Source of the DNA: Varibaculum prostatecancerukia
GTDB lineage: Bacteria; Actinomycetota; Actinomycetes; Actinomycetales; Actinomycetaceae
NCBI RefSeq assembly: GCF_943169825.2
Contig: NZ_OW968402.1
Span: 1,240,001-1,304,000, forward strand
Length of the DNA: 64,000 bases
Direction: 5' to 3'
Below, one piece after another: positions 26,804 to 35,597 of the stretch; position 1 is the first letter of the stretch, and each line of letters starts with the position of its first letter. Below the pieces are notes generated by a model. The model had not been told where the DNA came from. It ran no database searches and worked only from the letters and a program-made list of their open reading frames with translations. The position numbers and the translations under genes are program-made.

Positions 26804-27482
26804 CTATTTCCCGAGTTTGCTATAGGGCGCACTCACAGCGATTTTCACAGCGGGTTCGAGTGAGCTTTCCGGATCTGCATAGAACAACGGTGAATGGTTG
26901 GCGGGGAGAACTTTGCCGTACATCTCCATTTGTTTCGGACCTGCTCCTCCGTAGAGCCAGAAGACGTTTTTTGCCCCGAGTTCATTGCCCCAATCCGTAA
27001 AATCTTCCGAGAAACTAAAGTTTTCTTGGACAATTTGGGCTGATTCCACATTCTCAGACAGCTACTTGCGCAAGGCTTCTGTTTCATCTGGATCATTGAT
27101 GGTGGGACCAACATCTGAGTTGTTTAACAGTTGGTTCGGGAGCCCCTGACGATTGCGCTTCAGAATGAACGATGCGTTCAATCCCCTCTTTAATAATGGC
27201 GCGTGTTTCTTCATCGCGGAAACGTGTGTTGATAAGAAGGCGGGCGCTATCCGGAATGATGTTATCAATTGTTCCCGAATTAAATTCACCGACCGAAACA
27301 ACCGCGATGGTATCTGGATTAGTCATTCGTGAAGCAATTGTTTGCAAGCGCATCACTACAGCAGCTCCCACAACAATAGGATCCACCGCTGTATGGGGTT
27401 GGGAACCGTGCCCGCCCTTGCCTTGCAGCAACACATCAAAACCTTCACTTCCAAGAAGAGCGCCACCTGGATACAGACTCAC
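26804..27482 (-). pseudogene. M20-family peptidase/amidohydrolase remnant
   Basis: Only the C-terminal ~60% of an M20 zinc amidohydrolase (hippurate or N-acyl-amino-acid hydrolase type) survives. The dimerisation-domain sequence GKGGHGSQPHTAVDPIVVGA and NIIPDSARLLINTRFRDEET are in one frame (27093-27482). It continues as LLNNSDVGPTINDPDET in another frame (to ~27062) and as VQENFSFSEDFTDWGNELGA in a third (to 26804). So there are at least two frameshifts, near 27125 and 27060. The N-terminus is missing: the sequence abuts the unrelated gene at 27479. Clearly dead. Confidence 0.85.
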
Positions 27483-28218
27483 CCACCCTGCAGGGCGAGG
27501 TCGTAGCCGACAACCCGATCCACGAAGTCATAGGTGCTTCGCAGAGAGTCACCCTGCCCTACCGTGCCCATGAGCACCGACCAGTTGCCCGTGGTATAAC
27601 GAGCATGCACGACTTCGTTGATCTGTGTCGACATGATAGTCAAGACCGGCAGGAAACCATGGCCGAGCGCCTGGGCTGCGTTGGCAAGATCCGCATTCTG
27701 TCGCTTGCTATCGGACGACTTGTAACCTTGGCGCACCTCGAACACTGCACCCTTCAGAGGCGCAGTAATGTTCAAACGAGTACGTTGCGCGTCGATCCAC
27801 CCCTTCATTCGGTCTCGTGCAGTCGAGTCGTCGACATCTTCAAGCGAAACACGACCGTCGAGTGAAAGCACCCGCGCCTTCGCACCCCTAGGCGCGCCCT
27901 CGACATCAGGTTCCGGAAGAATCTCATATGACCACGTGACCTCATCTGCATCAAGAGAGAGCTGATCACGTAGAACCTGACGAAAAAGACGTTCACTCCC
28001 AATACCAAGCTGGCGGTAGATCGAGGTCATACCACCGGCAGCCTTGTGGGCGGCAAACATGAGTGGCGAGTCCAGACCCATCCAGTGGTAAAGAGGGTCT
28101 GCACCATACAGCCCGGTGAATGCTTCTAGATCAACCTCGCCCGAGCCTCCCATCTTCGGGAGGTAGTCAGCCGCCTTCCGCAACGGAGCGAGGATGATCT
28201 CAACGTACTGATCATCAC
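27479..28218 (-). pseudogene. N-terminally truncated restriction-endonuclease-like gene
   Basis: Open from the island's right repeat to the stop at 27479 (about 245 codons, no start of its own). The in-frame sequence begins at the repeat edge (DDQYVEIILAPLRKAADYLP), so the N-terminus was cut off there. Notable segment FEVRQGYKSSDSKRQNADLA looks like a nuclease-type catalytic block (Glu ... Asp-x-Lys) and resembles proteins I associate with CfrBI-type restriction enzymes, with moderate certainty only. GC-rich, unlike the ara genes. A TTG at 28183 could give a shorter product but it would lack the N-terminal domain. No partner methyltransferase adjoins it. Confidence 0.5.
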
Positions 28219-28302
28219 GACAAGATCAAGCTCACAGCGGGTTTGTAGGTGTATCCAAAACAACGCATCATGGTAATAACGCTAGACGTTAAATTTGAAC
28301 TC
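28219..28302. repeat. Right boundary repeat of the island (attR-like), inside the ychF 3' end
   Basis: Direct repeat of 18378-18461 (75 of 84 identical). Includes the last seven codons of ychF with its stop. The truncated endonuclease-like gene ends exactly at its left edge. Confidence 0.8.
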
Positions 28303-29358
28303 CACTACGTCACCGTCTTGCATCACGTAGTCTTTACCTTCTTGGCGCAGCTTTCCGGCCTCGCGGGCAGCGTGAATCGAACCTAATTCCACTAACTCGT
28401 CAAACCCAATAATTTCGGCTTTGATGAATCCGCGTTCGAAATCGCTGTGTATTACCCCGGCCGCCTGGGGTGCGGTCCAGCCTTTATGAATCGTCCAGGC
28501 GCGCGCTTCTTTTTCCCCAGCAGTCAGGTAAGTTTGCAGCCCTAAAGTATCAAAACCTACCCGCGCCAACTGGTCGAGGCCGGACTCTTTCTGCCCGGAT
28601 TCTTCCAGCATTTCCCGGGAATCCTCTTCATCTAGTTCCACTAGATCTGCTTCGAACTGGGCATCTAAGAAAATCGCTTTTGCGGGCGCCACTAGCTCCT
28701 CTAGTTCGCGTTGGCGCTCTTTATCCAAAACTTGCTCGGCATCCAGATTGAACACATATATAAACGGCTTCGCGGTCATCAACTGGAACTCTTTAAGCAG
28801 CTGTTTGTCTAGCTCTCCGTGCGCAGATAAAAGCTCTTCGTCCTCTAAAACCGCCTGGGCTTTCTTGACCTCCGCCAGCACTTCTGGCGGAGTTTTGCGC
28901 CCACGAACTTCCTTTTCTAGGCGCGGGACGGCTTTTTCTAAAGTCTGCAGGTCAGCCAGAATCAGCTCGGTAGAAATGGTTTCAATATCGGAGGCGGGAT
29001 CGATCTTGCCATCCACATGCACCACATCCGGATCACTAAACACTCGGGTGACTTGGCAGATGGCATCGGCTTCCCGAATATTGGCCAGGAACTGGTTGCC
29101 AAGCCCTTCCCCCTGGGAGGCGCCTTTCACGATTCCCGCAATGTCCACGAAAGAAACCGTGGCGGGCAAGATTTTCGCCGAGTTAAATATCTCCGCCAGT
29201 TTCTTCAGGCGCGGATCCGGTAGCGGTACCACTCCCACGTTGGGGTCGATAGTCGCGAACGGATAATTCGCTGCTAGCACGGTTGCGCGGGTGAGCGCAT
29301 TGAACAAAGTTGATTTACCGACATTAGGTAATCCTGCAATCCCAATTGTTAAAGCCAC
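28282..29358 (-). CDS. ychF: Redox-regulated ribosome-binding ATPase YchF
   Basis: 358 aa, OBG-family P-loop NTPase that prefers ATP. G1 [14 protein letters not shown] at ~9-22, DIAGIVKGASQGEGLGNQFL (G3 region), and NLDAEQ in place of NKxD, the change behind ATP specificity. A coiled-coil insert (RLEKEVRGRKTPPEVLAEVKKA) and C-terminal TGS domain (~275-355: LQTYLTAGEKEARAWTI...GDVVEFKFNV) follow. Complete and intact; its final codons are duplicated at the left island border, indicating that the island entered at its 3' end without destroying it. Confidence 0.96.
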   Translation of the reverse strand: MALTIGIAGLPNVGKSTLFNALTRATVLAANYPFATIDPNVGVVPLPDPRLKKLAEIFNSAKILPATVSFVDIAGIVKGASQGEGLGNQFLANIREADAICQVTRVFSDPDVVHVDGKIDPASDIETISTELILADLQTLEKAVPRLEKEVRGRKTPPEVLAEVKKAQAVLEDEELLSAHGELDKQLLKEFQLMTAKPFIYVFNLDAEQVLDKERQRELEELVAPAKAIFLDAQFEADLVELDEEDSREMLEESGQKESGLDQLARVGFDTLGLQTYLTAGEKEARAWTIHKGWTAPQAAGVIHSDFERGFIKAEIIGFDELVELGSIHAAREAGKLRQEGKDYVMQDGDVVEFKFNV

Positions 29359-29408
29359 GTCTCTACCCTATCGAAGGGCGAAAGCGGCGGGAAATCTAGC
29401 AGGAAACG

Positions 29409-30851
29409 CTAACCGCCCCCGGTAATGGTGTGCACAATCTCCGTAAGCGAGGTATAGAACTCCCCGAAGCGGTTAGCAGGAAGCATCACCGCCACGATCA
29501 CTAACAGCATAGCTGCTATCGATCCAGCTAGGGCGCGAAAATAGGCCGCGCGACTAGCCACTTTCATCACTTTCGGTACTCGGCGAATCAGCGCCATCAA
29601 AGCCAAGATGGCCACCAATCCCGCAAGCGTAATCGTTCCCCACCCCATCAGGGAAAACAACGCGGGTTTCCCTTCGGTTAAGACAGAATCGGCGCCCTTA
29701 ACTTGGGCAGCTTTAGGCGCATCGCTACTTCGTACCTGCTCCCACCAACGGTAAAGCTCCGGCATTTGCTGTCGCCAGGTAGCCCAGTTGTGTCCGCCCT
29801 CCGCCGCGATATGTAGCTGCACTCGGTCGCCCGGCTTAAACGCCGCCTGCGATAAAGTCTTCGCTAAACCCCGGGAATCTTTATCTAGCCTCGCCCCAGA
29901 AACATACATATTTACTGGCCAGGGGCGCTTCTTCTCCGCTAAAACCGAAAGGGTGTTGTCGTGAAAACCGGCGCTACCGCTTCCTCCCCAAGACCCCACA
30001 ATCGGTTGGTCGTAACCGGAGAGTACCGCGCTAGTTCCAAAAACATCACCATAAAGAATCCCCAGACGTCCCGCACAATAGGCACCGGAAGAGTTTCCGG
30101 CGATCATCCAGTCTTTTCGTTTATCGGATACGTTCGGGAAACTGGAGCGCACCATTTTAGGAATATCAAAACTGAGCCAAGTGGCAGTTTGCGCCCCATT
30201 CTTCACATCTGCACAGGTTGGGGGTTTAAGGTCAACGTTTCCTTCTGGAATAACTACGATAGTGGGGGCAATTTCGCCACTATCAATCGCCTTTTGCAGG
30301 TTGTGAGAAAAATCGAGGGCGAGGGCGACCGATACCGGAGAGCCGGGATAGCCGTGGATAAACTCTAAAACGTTATAGGTGGTGGTTTTATCGCCCGGAT
30401 CATATCCCTGCGGGGTCCACACAATCACCTGTTCTTTTACCCCAGATTTCGGCCCGGAAAACACCGTTAGCTGCCGGCCTTTCGACAAGGGTTTAAAACT
30501 TGGGGACCATTCCTCTTGCCCCGGCAGGGCTGGTGCGGTTAAGGGATTCATTTTTTCCAAGGCAGAGGGTACGCGCTTGGCTAGCAGCCTTCCCCGCTGG
30601 GTATCACTGATTTTCACTTCAGTGTCTTGCTGACTGCTGACCATCTGCCATAGCTGACTGGGAGTAGACACGTATTGCATCGGCAAGTTAACCAGCAACC
30701 CGACTGCCACTACCTGAATGATGGCTACTAATAAAACAATCAAAACCGAACGCAGGTAGCGCCCGGGTTTGCGAATCATCTGTGGCAACGCTAGCAGCAA
30801 ACCTATAGCTGCCAGGCAAAAGATAGTAACGAAGGGTATAGAGGTCAGCAT
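29409..30851 (-). CDS. Membrane-anchored esterase (alpha/beta hydrolase, esterase D/mycolyltransferase-like)
   Basis: 480 aa. Two hydrophobic helices at the N-terminus (~5-25 and 33-55), an extracytoplasmic hydrolase domain (~115-385), then C-terminal helices (~400-425, 445-470). Nucleophile elbow GNSSGAYCAG (GxSxG), the LEFIHGYPGSP oxyanion-region segment, and catalytic His in AEGGHNWATW. Family members act on ester or acyl groups in the actinobacterial envelope; the substrate here is unknown. Starts 9 nt after the ispH stop region, so ispH and this gene may be co-transcribed. Confidence 0.8.
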   Translation of the reverse strand: MLTSIPFVTIFCLAAIGLLLALPQMIRKPGRYLRSVLIVLLVAIIQVVAVGLLVNLPMQYVSTPSQLWQMVSSQQDTEVKISDTQRGRLLAKRVPSALEKMNPLTAPALPGQEEWSPSFKPLSKGRQLTVFSGPKSGVKEQVIVWTPQGYDPGDKTTTYNVLEFIHGYPGSPVSVALALDFSHNLQKAIDSGEIAPTIVVIPEGNVDLKPPTCADVKNGAQTATWLSFDIPKMVRSSFPNVSDKRKDWMIAGNSSGAYCAGRLGILYGDVFGTSAVLSGYDQPIVGSWGGSGSAGFHDNTLSVLAEKKRPWPVNMYVSGARLDKDSRGLAKTLSQAAFKPGDRVQLHIAAEGGHNWATWRQQMPELYRWWEQVRSSDAPKAAQVKGADSVLTEGKPALFSLMGWGTITLAGLVAILALMALIRRVPKVMKVASRAAYFRALAGSIAAMLLVIVAVMLPANRFGEFYTSLTEIVHTITGGG

Positions 30852-30859
30852 AGTTACCG

Positions 30860-31864
30860 CTAACAGGTATGCCCCGGGTCATTGGTGCGTCGCCGATTAT
30901 CGGTGGTGATCATCCCGGCTTCTTTAAGTTCTTTACGTAGCGGCAAGGGCAGCGCAAAAGTTACGGTTTCCTGGGCGGTTTCCACTTCTTCTACTTCAGC
31001 AAAACCCCATTGTGCCAGCTGCGCTAAAACCTCTTTTACCAGCACTTCTGGCACGGAGGCTCCGGAGGTTAGCCCCACGGTTTGAACGCCGTCAAACCAG
31101 TCAGCTTCCATCTCTAAGGCTTGATCGATGCGATAGGCGCGCTCGGCTCCACCTACTTCTGCCACTTCTTTCAGGCGCACCGAGTTAGAGGAATTTGCAG
31201 ACCCCACTACCACTACTACTTCGGCCTGTTCCGCAATCTTTTTTACTGCCCCCTGCCGGTTCTGGGTAGCAAAGCAAATATCTTCGCTGGGGGGATCACT
31301 CAATTCGGGGAATCGTTCCCGCAGTTTCTCTACGGTTTCCCTGGTTTCATCCAGGCTCAAAGTAGTTTGCGATAGCCACACCACTTTTTCCCGGTCGCGC
31401 ACCTGCACTTGGTTAACGCTTTCGGGGTCCCCCACTACCTGAATATGGTCGGGAGCTTCCCCTTGAGTGCCTTCTACCTCCTCGTGTCCTTCGTGCCCTA
31501 CCAGCACAATGTCATAGTCGGCTTTGGCGAAACGTAGGGCTTCGCGGTGAACTTTAGTCACCAAGGGGCAGGTGGCATCCACGGTTTTTAATCCCCTCCG
31601 TTTAGCCTCCTCCCGCACCGCCGGGGATACTCCGTGGGCGGAAAACACTACCCGTGCCCCGGTGGGGACTTCATCGAGTTCGGTTACAAAGCGCGCGCCC
31701 TTAGCGCTTAACTGTTCGACTACAAACTTGTTATGCACAATCTCTTTACGCACGTAAACCGGGGCTCCATAGAGCGCTAAGGCTTTTTCGACTACGTCCA
31801 CCGCACGATCTACTCCCGCACAATATCCGCGCGGGGATGCCAAGAGTACCTTCTTTGTTGCCAC
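30860..31864 (-). CDS. ispH: 4-hydroxy-3-methylbut-2-enyl diphosphate reductase
   Basis: Last enzyme of the MEP isoprenoid pathway, yielding IPP and DMAPP. 334 aa, with the three iron-sulphur cysteines at Cys15 ([11 protein letters not shown]), Cys99 ([12 protein letters not shown]) and Cys197 ([10 protein letters not shown]), plus conserved His in [16 protein letters not shown] and [14 protein letters not shown]. Divergent from xseA across a 77-bp gap, an arrangement common in actinobacteria (lytB-xseA-xseB). The short tail after the reductase fold is polar. Confidence 0.97.
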   Translation of the reverse strand: MATKKVLLASPRGYCAGVDRAVDVVEKALALYGAPVYVRKEIVHNKFVVEQLSAKGARFVTELDEVPTGARVVFSAHGVSPAVREEAKRRGLKTVDATCPLVTKVHREALRFAKADYDIVLVGHEGHEEVEGTQGEAPDHIQVVGDPESVNQVQVRDREKVVWLSQTTLSLDETRETVEKLRERFPELSDPPSEDICFATQNRQGAVKKIAEQAEVVVVVGSANSSNSVRLKEVAEVGGAERAYRIDQALEMEADWFDGVQTVGLTSGASVPEVLVKEVLAQLAQWGFAEVEEVETAQETVTFALPLPLRKELKEAGMITTDNRRRTNDPGHTC

Positions 31865-31929
31865 GCCCCTATCCTACTCAGGTATTTTTCTTCCCGCCGA
31901 ATGGGTGACTACTTATAAGTACCTGTGGG

Positions 31930-31941
31930 TACAATGAAGCG
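31930..31941 (+). promoter_or_regulatory. Putative -10 box for leaderless xseA mRNA
   Basis: TACAAT (31930-31935) is followed by six bases and the GTG start of xseA; there is no ribosome site in between. A weak TGACTA lies 18 nt upstream. Confidence 0.5.
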
Positions 31942-33228
31942 GTGCGCACAAATCCGGATTTTCCCAAGCAACAGCTGGCTCCCACGGCCGCCCAAACCAC
32001 TCGGGAGAACCCGTGGCCACTGTCTTTGCTGACCGCTAATATCAAGAAATACGTTAACCGGATGTCGCCACTGTGGGTGAGCGGGCAAGTCGTGGAATAT
32101 AAGCAGCGTCCGGGTGCGCGCATGGCTTTCTTCGTGTTGCGGGATGCTAACCAAAGCACTTCGATGACGGTGAAGTGTTGGCCTACAGTCCTCGACTCGG
32201 TGGGAGCTAACTTTTCCGAGGGCGCGCAAGTAGTTGTCTACGCGAAACCGGATTTTTATGAGGGTTCGGGTTCTCTTTCCCTTATGGCGAAAGAAGTTCA
32301 CGCGGTCGGGGTGGGTAACCTGCTTGCCCAGATTGAGGCACTCCGCAAGAAACTAGCTGCCGAGGGCTTATTTGCGCAGGAAAACAAGCAGCCGCTACCG
32401 GTGATTCCCCGCAAAATCGGGTTGATTGTAGGGCGCAACGCGAAAGCCAAACAGGACGTGATGGTGAATGCCTTGGCGCGCTGGCCGCTAGCCGAGTTTG
32501 AGGTGCGGGAAGTGGCGGTACAAGGCCCCACTTGCGCTGCGGAAGTAACCCGGGCACTGGCCGAACTGGACAGAATCCCCCAAGTAGAGGTGATTGTAAT
32601 TTCCCGTGGCGGCGGCGCGGTCGAGGATCTGCTGCCATTTTCTGAAGAATCCTTAGTGCGGGCGGCGGCTCAGGCACGTACCCCTCTAGTTTCCGCTATT
32701 GGTCATGAGGAGGACGCGCCGCTACTGGATTTCGTGGCTGACTATCGGGCATCTACCCCCACAGATGCGGCGCGAAAGATTGTTCCTGATTTACAGGAGG
32801 AATCCCTGGGGGTTGAGGGAGCCCGCTCCCGTTTGCGCACCCAGATACTCGCCCTCTTAGATCAACACTTAGGGCAGTTAGCCCAGTTGCGCGCGCGCCC
32901 AGTTATGGCGGATCCTTCCGCAGTTATTGCTGCTCAGGAACATTCTTTGGCAATAGACAGTCAACGGCTGCGTTTTCGTTTTGAAACTCAGTTAGAAAAT
33001 CAGGTAACTTCCCTGCGCGGATGGCGAGATGCTTTGAAAGCCTATTCTCCCCAAGGGATTTTGGAGCGCGGCTACAGTATTTTGCGCTCGCCTGCTGGCG
33101 GGGTCATCAAATCGGTATCGCAGGTAAATAAAGGCGATCTACTAGAGGCGATTTTCGCTGATGGAACGGCAGTAACCAAGGTTTTTGGTACGAATCAGAA
33201 AAATAGTTCAGGAGACAGTGATGAGTGA
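31942..33228 (+). CDS. xseA: Exodeoxyribonuclease VII large subunit
   Basis: Degrades single-stranded DNA to acid-insoluble oligonucleotides with XseB. 428 aa. N-terminal OB-fold (~25-125: WVSGQVVEYKQRPGARMAFFVLRD), catalytic domain with IGLIVGRNAKAKQDVMVNAL and the conserved ISRGGGAVEDLLPFSEESLVRA, ISAIGHEEDAPLLDFVADYRASTPTDAA (given here only by its features Gly-His-Glu-Glu and ADYRASTPT), and a C-terminal coiled coil. GTG start, probably leaderless. Overlaps xseB by 8 nt. Confidence 0.96.
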   Translation: MRTNPDFPKQQLAPTAAQTTRENPWPLSLLTANIKKYVNRMSPLWVSGQVVEYKQRPGARMAFFVLRDANQSTSMTVKCWPTVLDSVGANFSEGAQVVVYAKPDFYEGSGSLSLMAKEVHAVGVGNLLAQIEALRKKLAAEGLFAQENKQPLPVIPRKIGLIVGRNAKAKQDVMVNALARWPLAEFEVREVAVQGPTCAAEVTRALAELDRIPQVEVIVISRGGGAVEDLLPFSEESLVRAAAQARTPLVSAIGHEEDAPLLDFVADYRASTPTDAARKIVPDLQEESLGVEGARSRLRTQILALLDQHLGQLAQLRARPVMADPSAVIAAQEHSLAIDSQRLRFRFETQLENQVTSLRGWRDALKAYSPQGILERGYSILRSPAGGVIKSVSQVNKGDLLEAIFADGTAVTKVFGTNQKNSSGDSDE

Positions 33229-33436
33229 AGAAAAAACTGAAGTTCCCGTAGGGGAACTTTCCTATGAGCAGGCGCGCGAACAGTTGGTGGCCGCGATCGC
33301 TCAGCTGGAGTCCGGCAAGCTAGGCCTGGAGGAATCTTTAAAGGTGTGGGAGCGCGGGGAACAGCTCGCCAACCATTGCCAATCCTTCTTAGATGAGGCC
33401 AAGCAGCGTTTGGAACAGGTCAAGAAATCGGAATAG
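33221..33436 (+). CDS. xseB: Exodeoxyribonuclease VII small subunit
   Basis: 71 aa helical hairpin subunit of ExoVII. Conserved core LSYEQAREQLVAAIAQLESGKL and LEESLKVWERGEQLANHCQSFL. The ATG at 33221 has CAGGAGAC upstream and overlaps the xseA stop, so the ratio is set by translational coupling. The frame is open upstream to 33185 but those residues belong to the xseA overlap. Confidence 0.95.
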   Translation: MSEEKTEVPVGELSYEQAREQLVAAIAQLESGKLGLEESLKVWERGEQLANHCQSFLDEAKQRLEQVKKSE

Positions 33437-33439
33437 GTC

Positions 33440-34915
33440 ATGGCAACCAGCGAAGATAAGCCGGCTCAAAAAACCGAGGGCAAGAAACAGGGGCCAGCAA
33501 GCGCGAGTGAGGGCGCCCTAGTGGCTACTAAAGACCAAGAGGCTAGCGCGGGGGCAGGATCGGAAAATGACGAAAGCCTGCCTTTTGAGTTAGGGCAAAA
33601 GCTGGGCTATCACAAATCTGCTCCCCTCACCCTTTACCAGATTATCGACTACGTTTTTGTGGTGATAGCGGCGGTTTTAACCGTGCGTCTGGCTTGGATC
33701 CTCCTCAAACATGGTTTCCAGCTTTCCCTGGTTATCCTGGTCTATTTAACTTTTTTCTGGGTGCTTTTGGCTTATCTGGCGCTGCCACGTCTACATCAAA
33801 TAATGTCTTCGCTCTACGTTCCGGACTATTACATTGGGCGTTCTAAAACCGGGGATGGGATTCTGGGGGATCCTATTAACCTAGCTTGGCTGGGAGAAGA
33901 GGAGGATATTCACCTGGCGATGCAGGCAGCGGGCTGGACGATGGCCGACGAGATTACGCTTTCTTCTTCTTGGAAGATTATTTTCGCCAGTGTTTTTAAG
34001 CGTTCCTACCCGGCGGCTCCAGTTTCCCCGCTCTATCTTTTCGGGAAGAAACAAGATTTTGCCTATCAACAAGAGGTAGACGGCAATCCCAGTCAGCGAC
34101 ATCATGTGCGTTTTTGGAGGGTTCCGGAAGGTTGGAAACTGCCGGGGGGATTCCAAGCGGATTGGCTGGCAGCGGCAACTTTCGACAAGGCGGTCGGTCT
34201 GTCGTTGTTCACTTTGCAAATCACCCACAAGATTGACGAGAACATCGATATTGAACGTGACCATGTAGTAGATACCGTCCGGGCGGCCTGTACCAGCGTA
34301 GAAGTAGACGTGATTCCCGATGCTACCAGCGCGTATCACTCGCGCAACGGCGGAGGTGACCGGGTACAAACCGATGGAAGCCTGCCGGTGATTGAAGCCA
34401 ATCTGGTAAGTGAAGAACATCTGAATCGGCGCGAAAACTTGGCTTTGCAACATAAGGGTTATCTGCGTTCTTCCCGCGAACAGGCAGAGAAGAAAAATAA
34501 GCGCCGGCTGCTGCGAGATCGCGAAGTACCAGCCACTTCTTTGGCCTGTGGGATTACTTTGACGGTTCTGCACGCCTTGGAACTGGCGGCGATTGGCTAT
34601 ATCCTCGCTACCAACCCAAAATATGCAGATGAATTGGGGTTTTCTTTTTACCAGACTAACCTGGCAGGCTGGGGTTTTATGGCGTTAGCGGTCTTACTTA
34701 CCGTCTTAATCGTGGGAACTTTATGTCACCAAAGATGGATGCGTCTGGGACTGCTCTTGGTGCTTACCGTAACGGTGATCGTGCGGATGATGGAGTCCTT
34801 GGGAATCGAAGGCGCCTCCGGAACTCCCCTATGGATCACTTCCACTACCTTGTCGGTGCTGGCAATCTTAGCGATTACTTCTCCGGGCGCTCGGCGTTGG
34901 GTGAAGGAGGAGTAG
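33440..34915 (+). CDS. Polytopic membrane protein of unknown function
   Basis: 491 aa, not recognised. A polar, Ala/Glu/Lys-rich N-terminal ~55 residues; two close helices (~65-115: IIDYVFVVIAAVLTVRLAWI and LVILVYLTFFWVLLAYLAL). A ~230-residue soluble domain follows with several Trp-rich strands (HVRFWRVPEGWKLPGGF). Four helices fill the C-terminal ~130 residues. The ATG lies 3 nt after the xseB stop, so it is the third gene of the xse operon. The soluble loop includes an IDIERDHVVDTVRAACTSVE segment typical of no family I know. Likely envelope function, unspecified. Confidence 0.7.
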   Translation: MATSEDKPAQKTEGKKQGPASASEGALVATKDQEASAGAGSENDESLPFELGQKLGYHKSAPLTLYQIIDYVFVVIAAVLTVRLAWILLKHGFQLSLVILVYLTFFWVLLAYLALPRLHQIMSSLYVPDYYIGRSKTGDGILGDPINLAWLGEEEDIHLAMQAAGWTMADEITLSSSWKIIFASVFKRSYPAAPVSPLYLFGKKQDFAYQQEVDGNPSQRHHVRFWRVPEGWKLPGGFQADWLAAATFDKAVGLSLFTLQITHKIDENIDIERDHVVDTVRAACTSVEVDVIPDATSAYHSRNGGGDRVQTDGSLPVIEANLVSEEHLNRRENLALQHKGYLRSSREQAEKKNKRRLLRDREVPATSLACGITLTVLHALELAAIGYILATNPKYADELGFSFYQTNLAGWGFMALAVLLTVLIVGTLCHQRWMRLGLLLVLTVTVIVRMMESLGIEGASGTPLWITSTTLSVLAILAITSPGARRWVKEE

Positions 34916-34984
34916 CTTTAACCCGCCCTTCACTTCCGAAAGTTTCAGTTTCTCCGGATTGCCTCTGGCTACTATCACCTCTGG

Positions 34985-35461
34985 TTACTCAAAAGGGGTA
35001 ACTTCCAGCAGCTTTACCTTTATGTTTTTGCCGTTGGGAGCCTGGTAATCAACAGTATCCCCCACTTTATGTCCCATAATTGCTTGCCCCAGTGGAGCAT
35101 CCGGGGAATAAACATCGATATCCACATCGGGGCTGGCTTCCCGGGACCCCATCAGGAATTTAACTTCCCGCCGGCCTAAGGTTGCTTTTACTACCATCCC
35201 CGGTTCTACAATCCCGTCATCGGCGGGAGGCTCGCCAACCTCGGCGTTCTCTATAATTTCTTTTAGCTGCAGAATCCGAGTTTCATTCCAGGACTGTTGT
35301 TCGCGCGCCGCATGGTAACCGCCGTTTTCCTTCAAGTCGCCCTCTTGCCGGGCCTCATCGATTCGACGGGCAATCGCCGGACGCTCTACTTCTTGGAGAT
35401 GGCGTAGCTCTTCTTTTAGACGGTCATATGATTCCTGGGTCATCCAGGTCTTCTCTGCCAT
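34985..35461 (-). CDS. greA: Transcription elongation factor GreA
   Basis: Rescues backtracked RNA polymerase by stimulating transcript cleavage. 158 aa. N-terminal coiled coil (~8-75) with the tip acidic pair in EARQEGDLKENGGYHAARE (Asp and Glu flanking), and C-terminal FKBP-like domain (GMVVKATLGRREVKFLMG, PDAPLGQAIMGHKVGDTVDY). Clear GGAG ribosome site. Preceded by the trhA terminator, so expressed from its own promoter. Confidence 0.96.
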   Translation of the reverse strand: MAEKTWMTQESYDRLKEELRHLQEVERPAIARRIDEARQEGDLKENGGYHAAREQQSWNETRILQLKEIIENAEVGEPPADDGIVEPGMVVKATLGRREVKFLMGSREASPDVDIDVYSPDAPLGQAIMGHKVGDTVDYQAPNGKNIKVKLLEVTPFE

Positions 35462-35479
35462 CGTGTTCTCCTCAGCTAA

Positions 35480-35514
35480 TAAATAAAAGACTGACCACGC
35501 CGGGCGCGGTCAGT
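35480..35514 (-). terminator. Intrinsic terminator of trhA
   Basis: Stem ACTGACC / GGTCAGT (35490-35496 with 35508-35514) extended by three G-C pairs after one mismatch, then TCTTTTATTTAT on the minus strand. Lies between trhA and greA. Confidence 0.8.
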
Positions 35515-35597
35515 AAACAGCAGGTATCAGTGTAACAAATTGCTGCTGAAGTTGCTATTACAAAAAGCTAATAACTTATTTCCAATATAAGTGCCGG

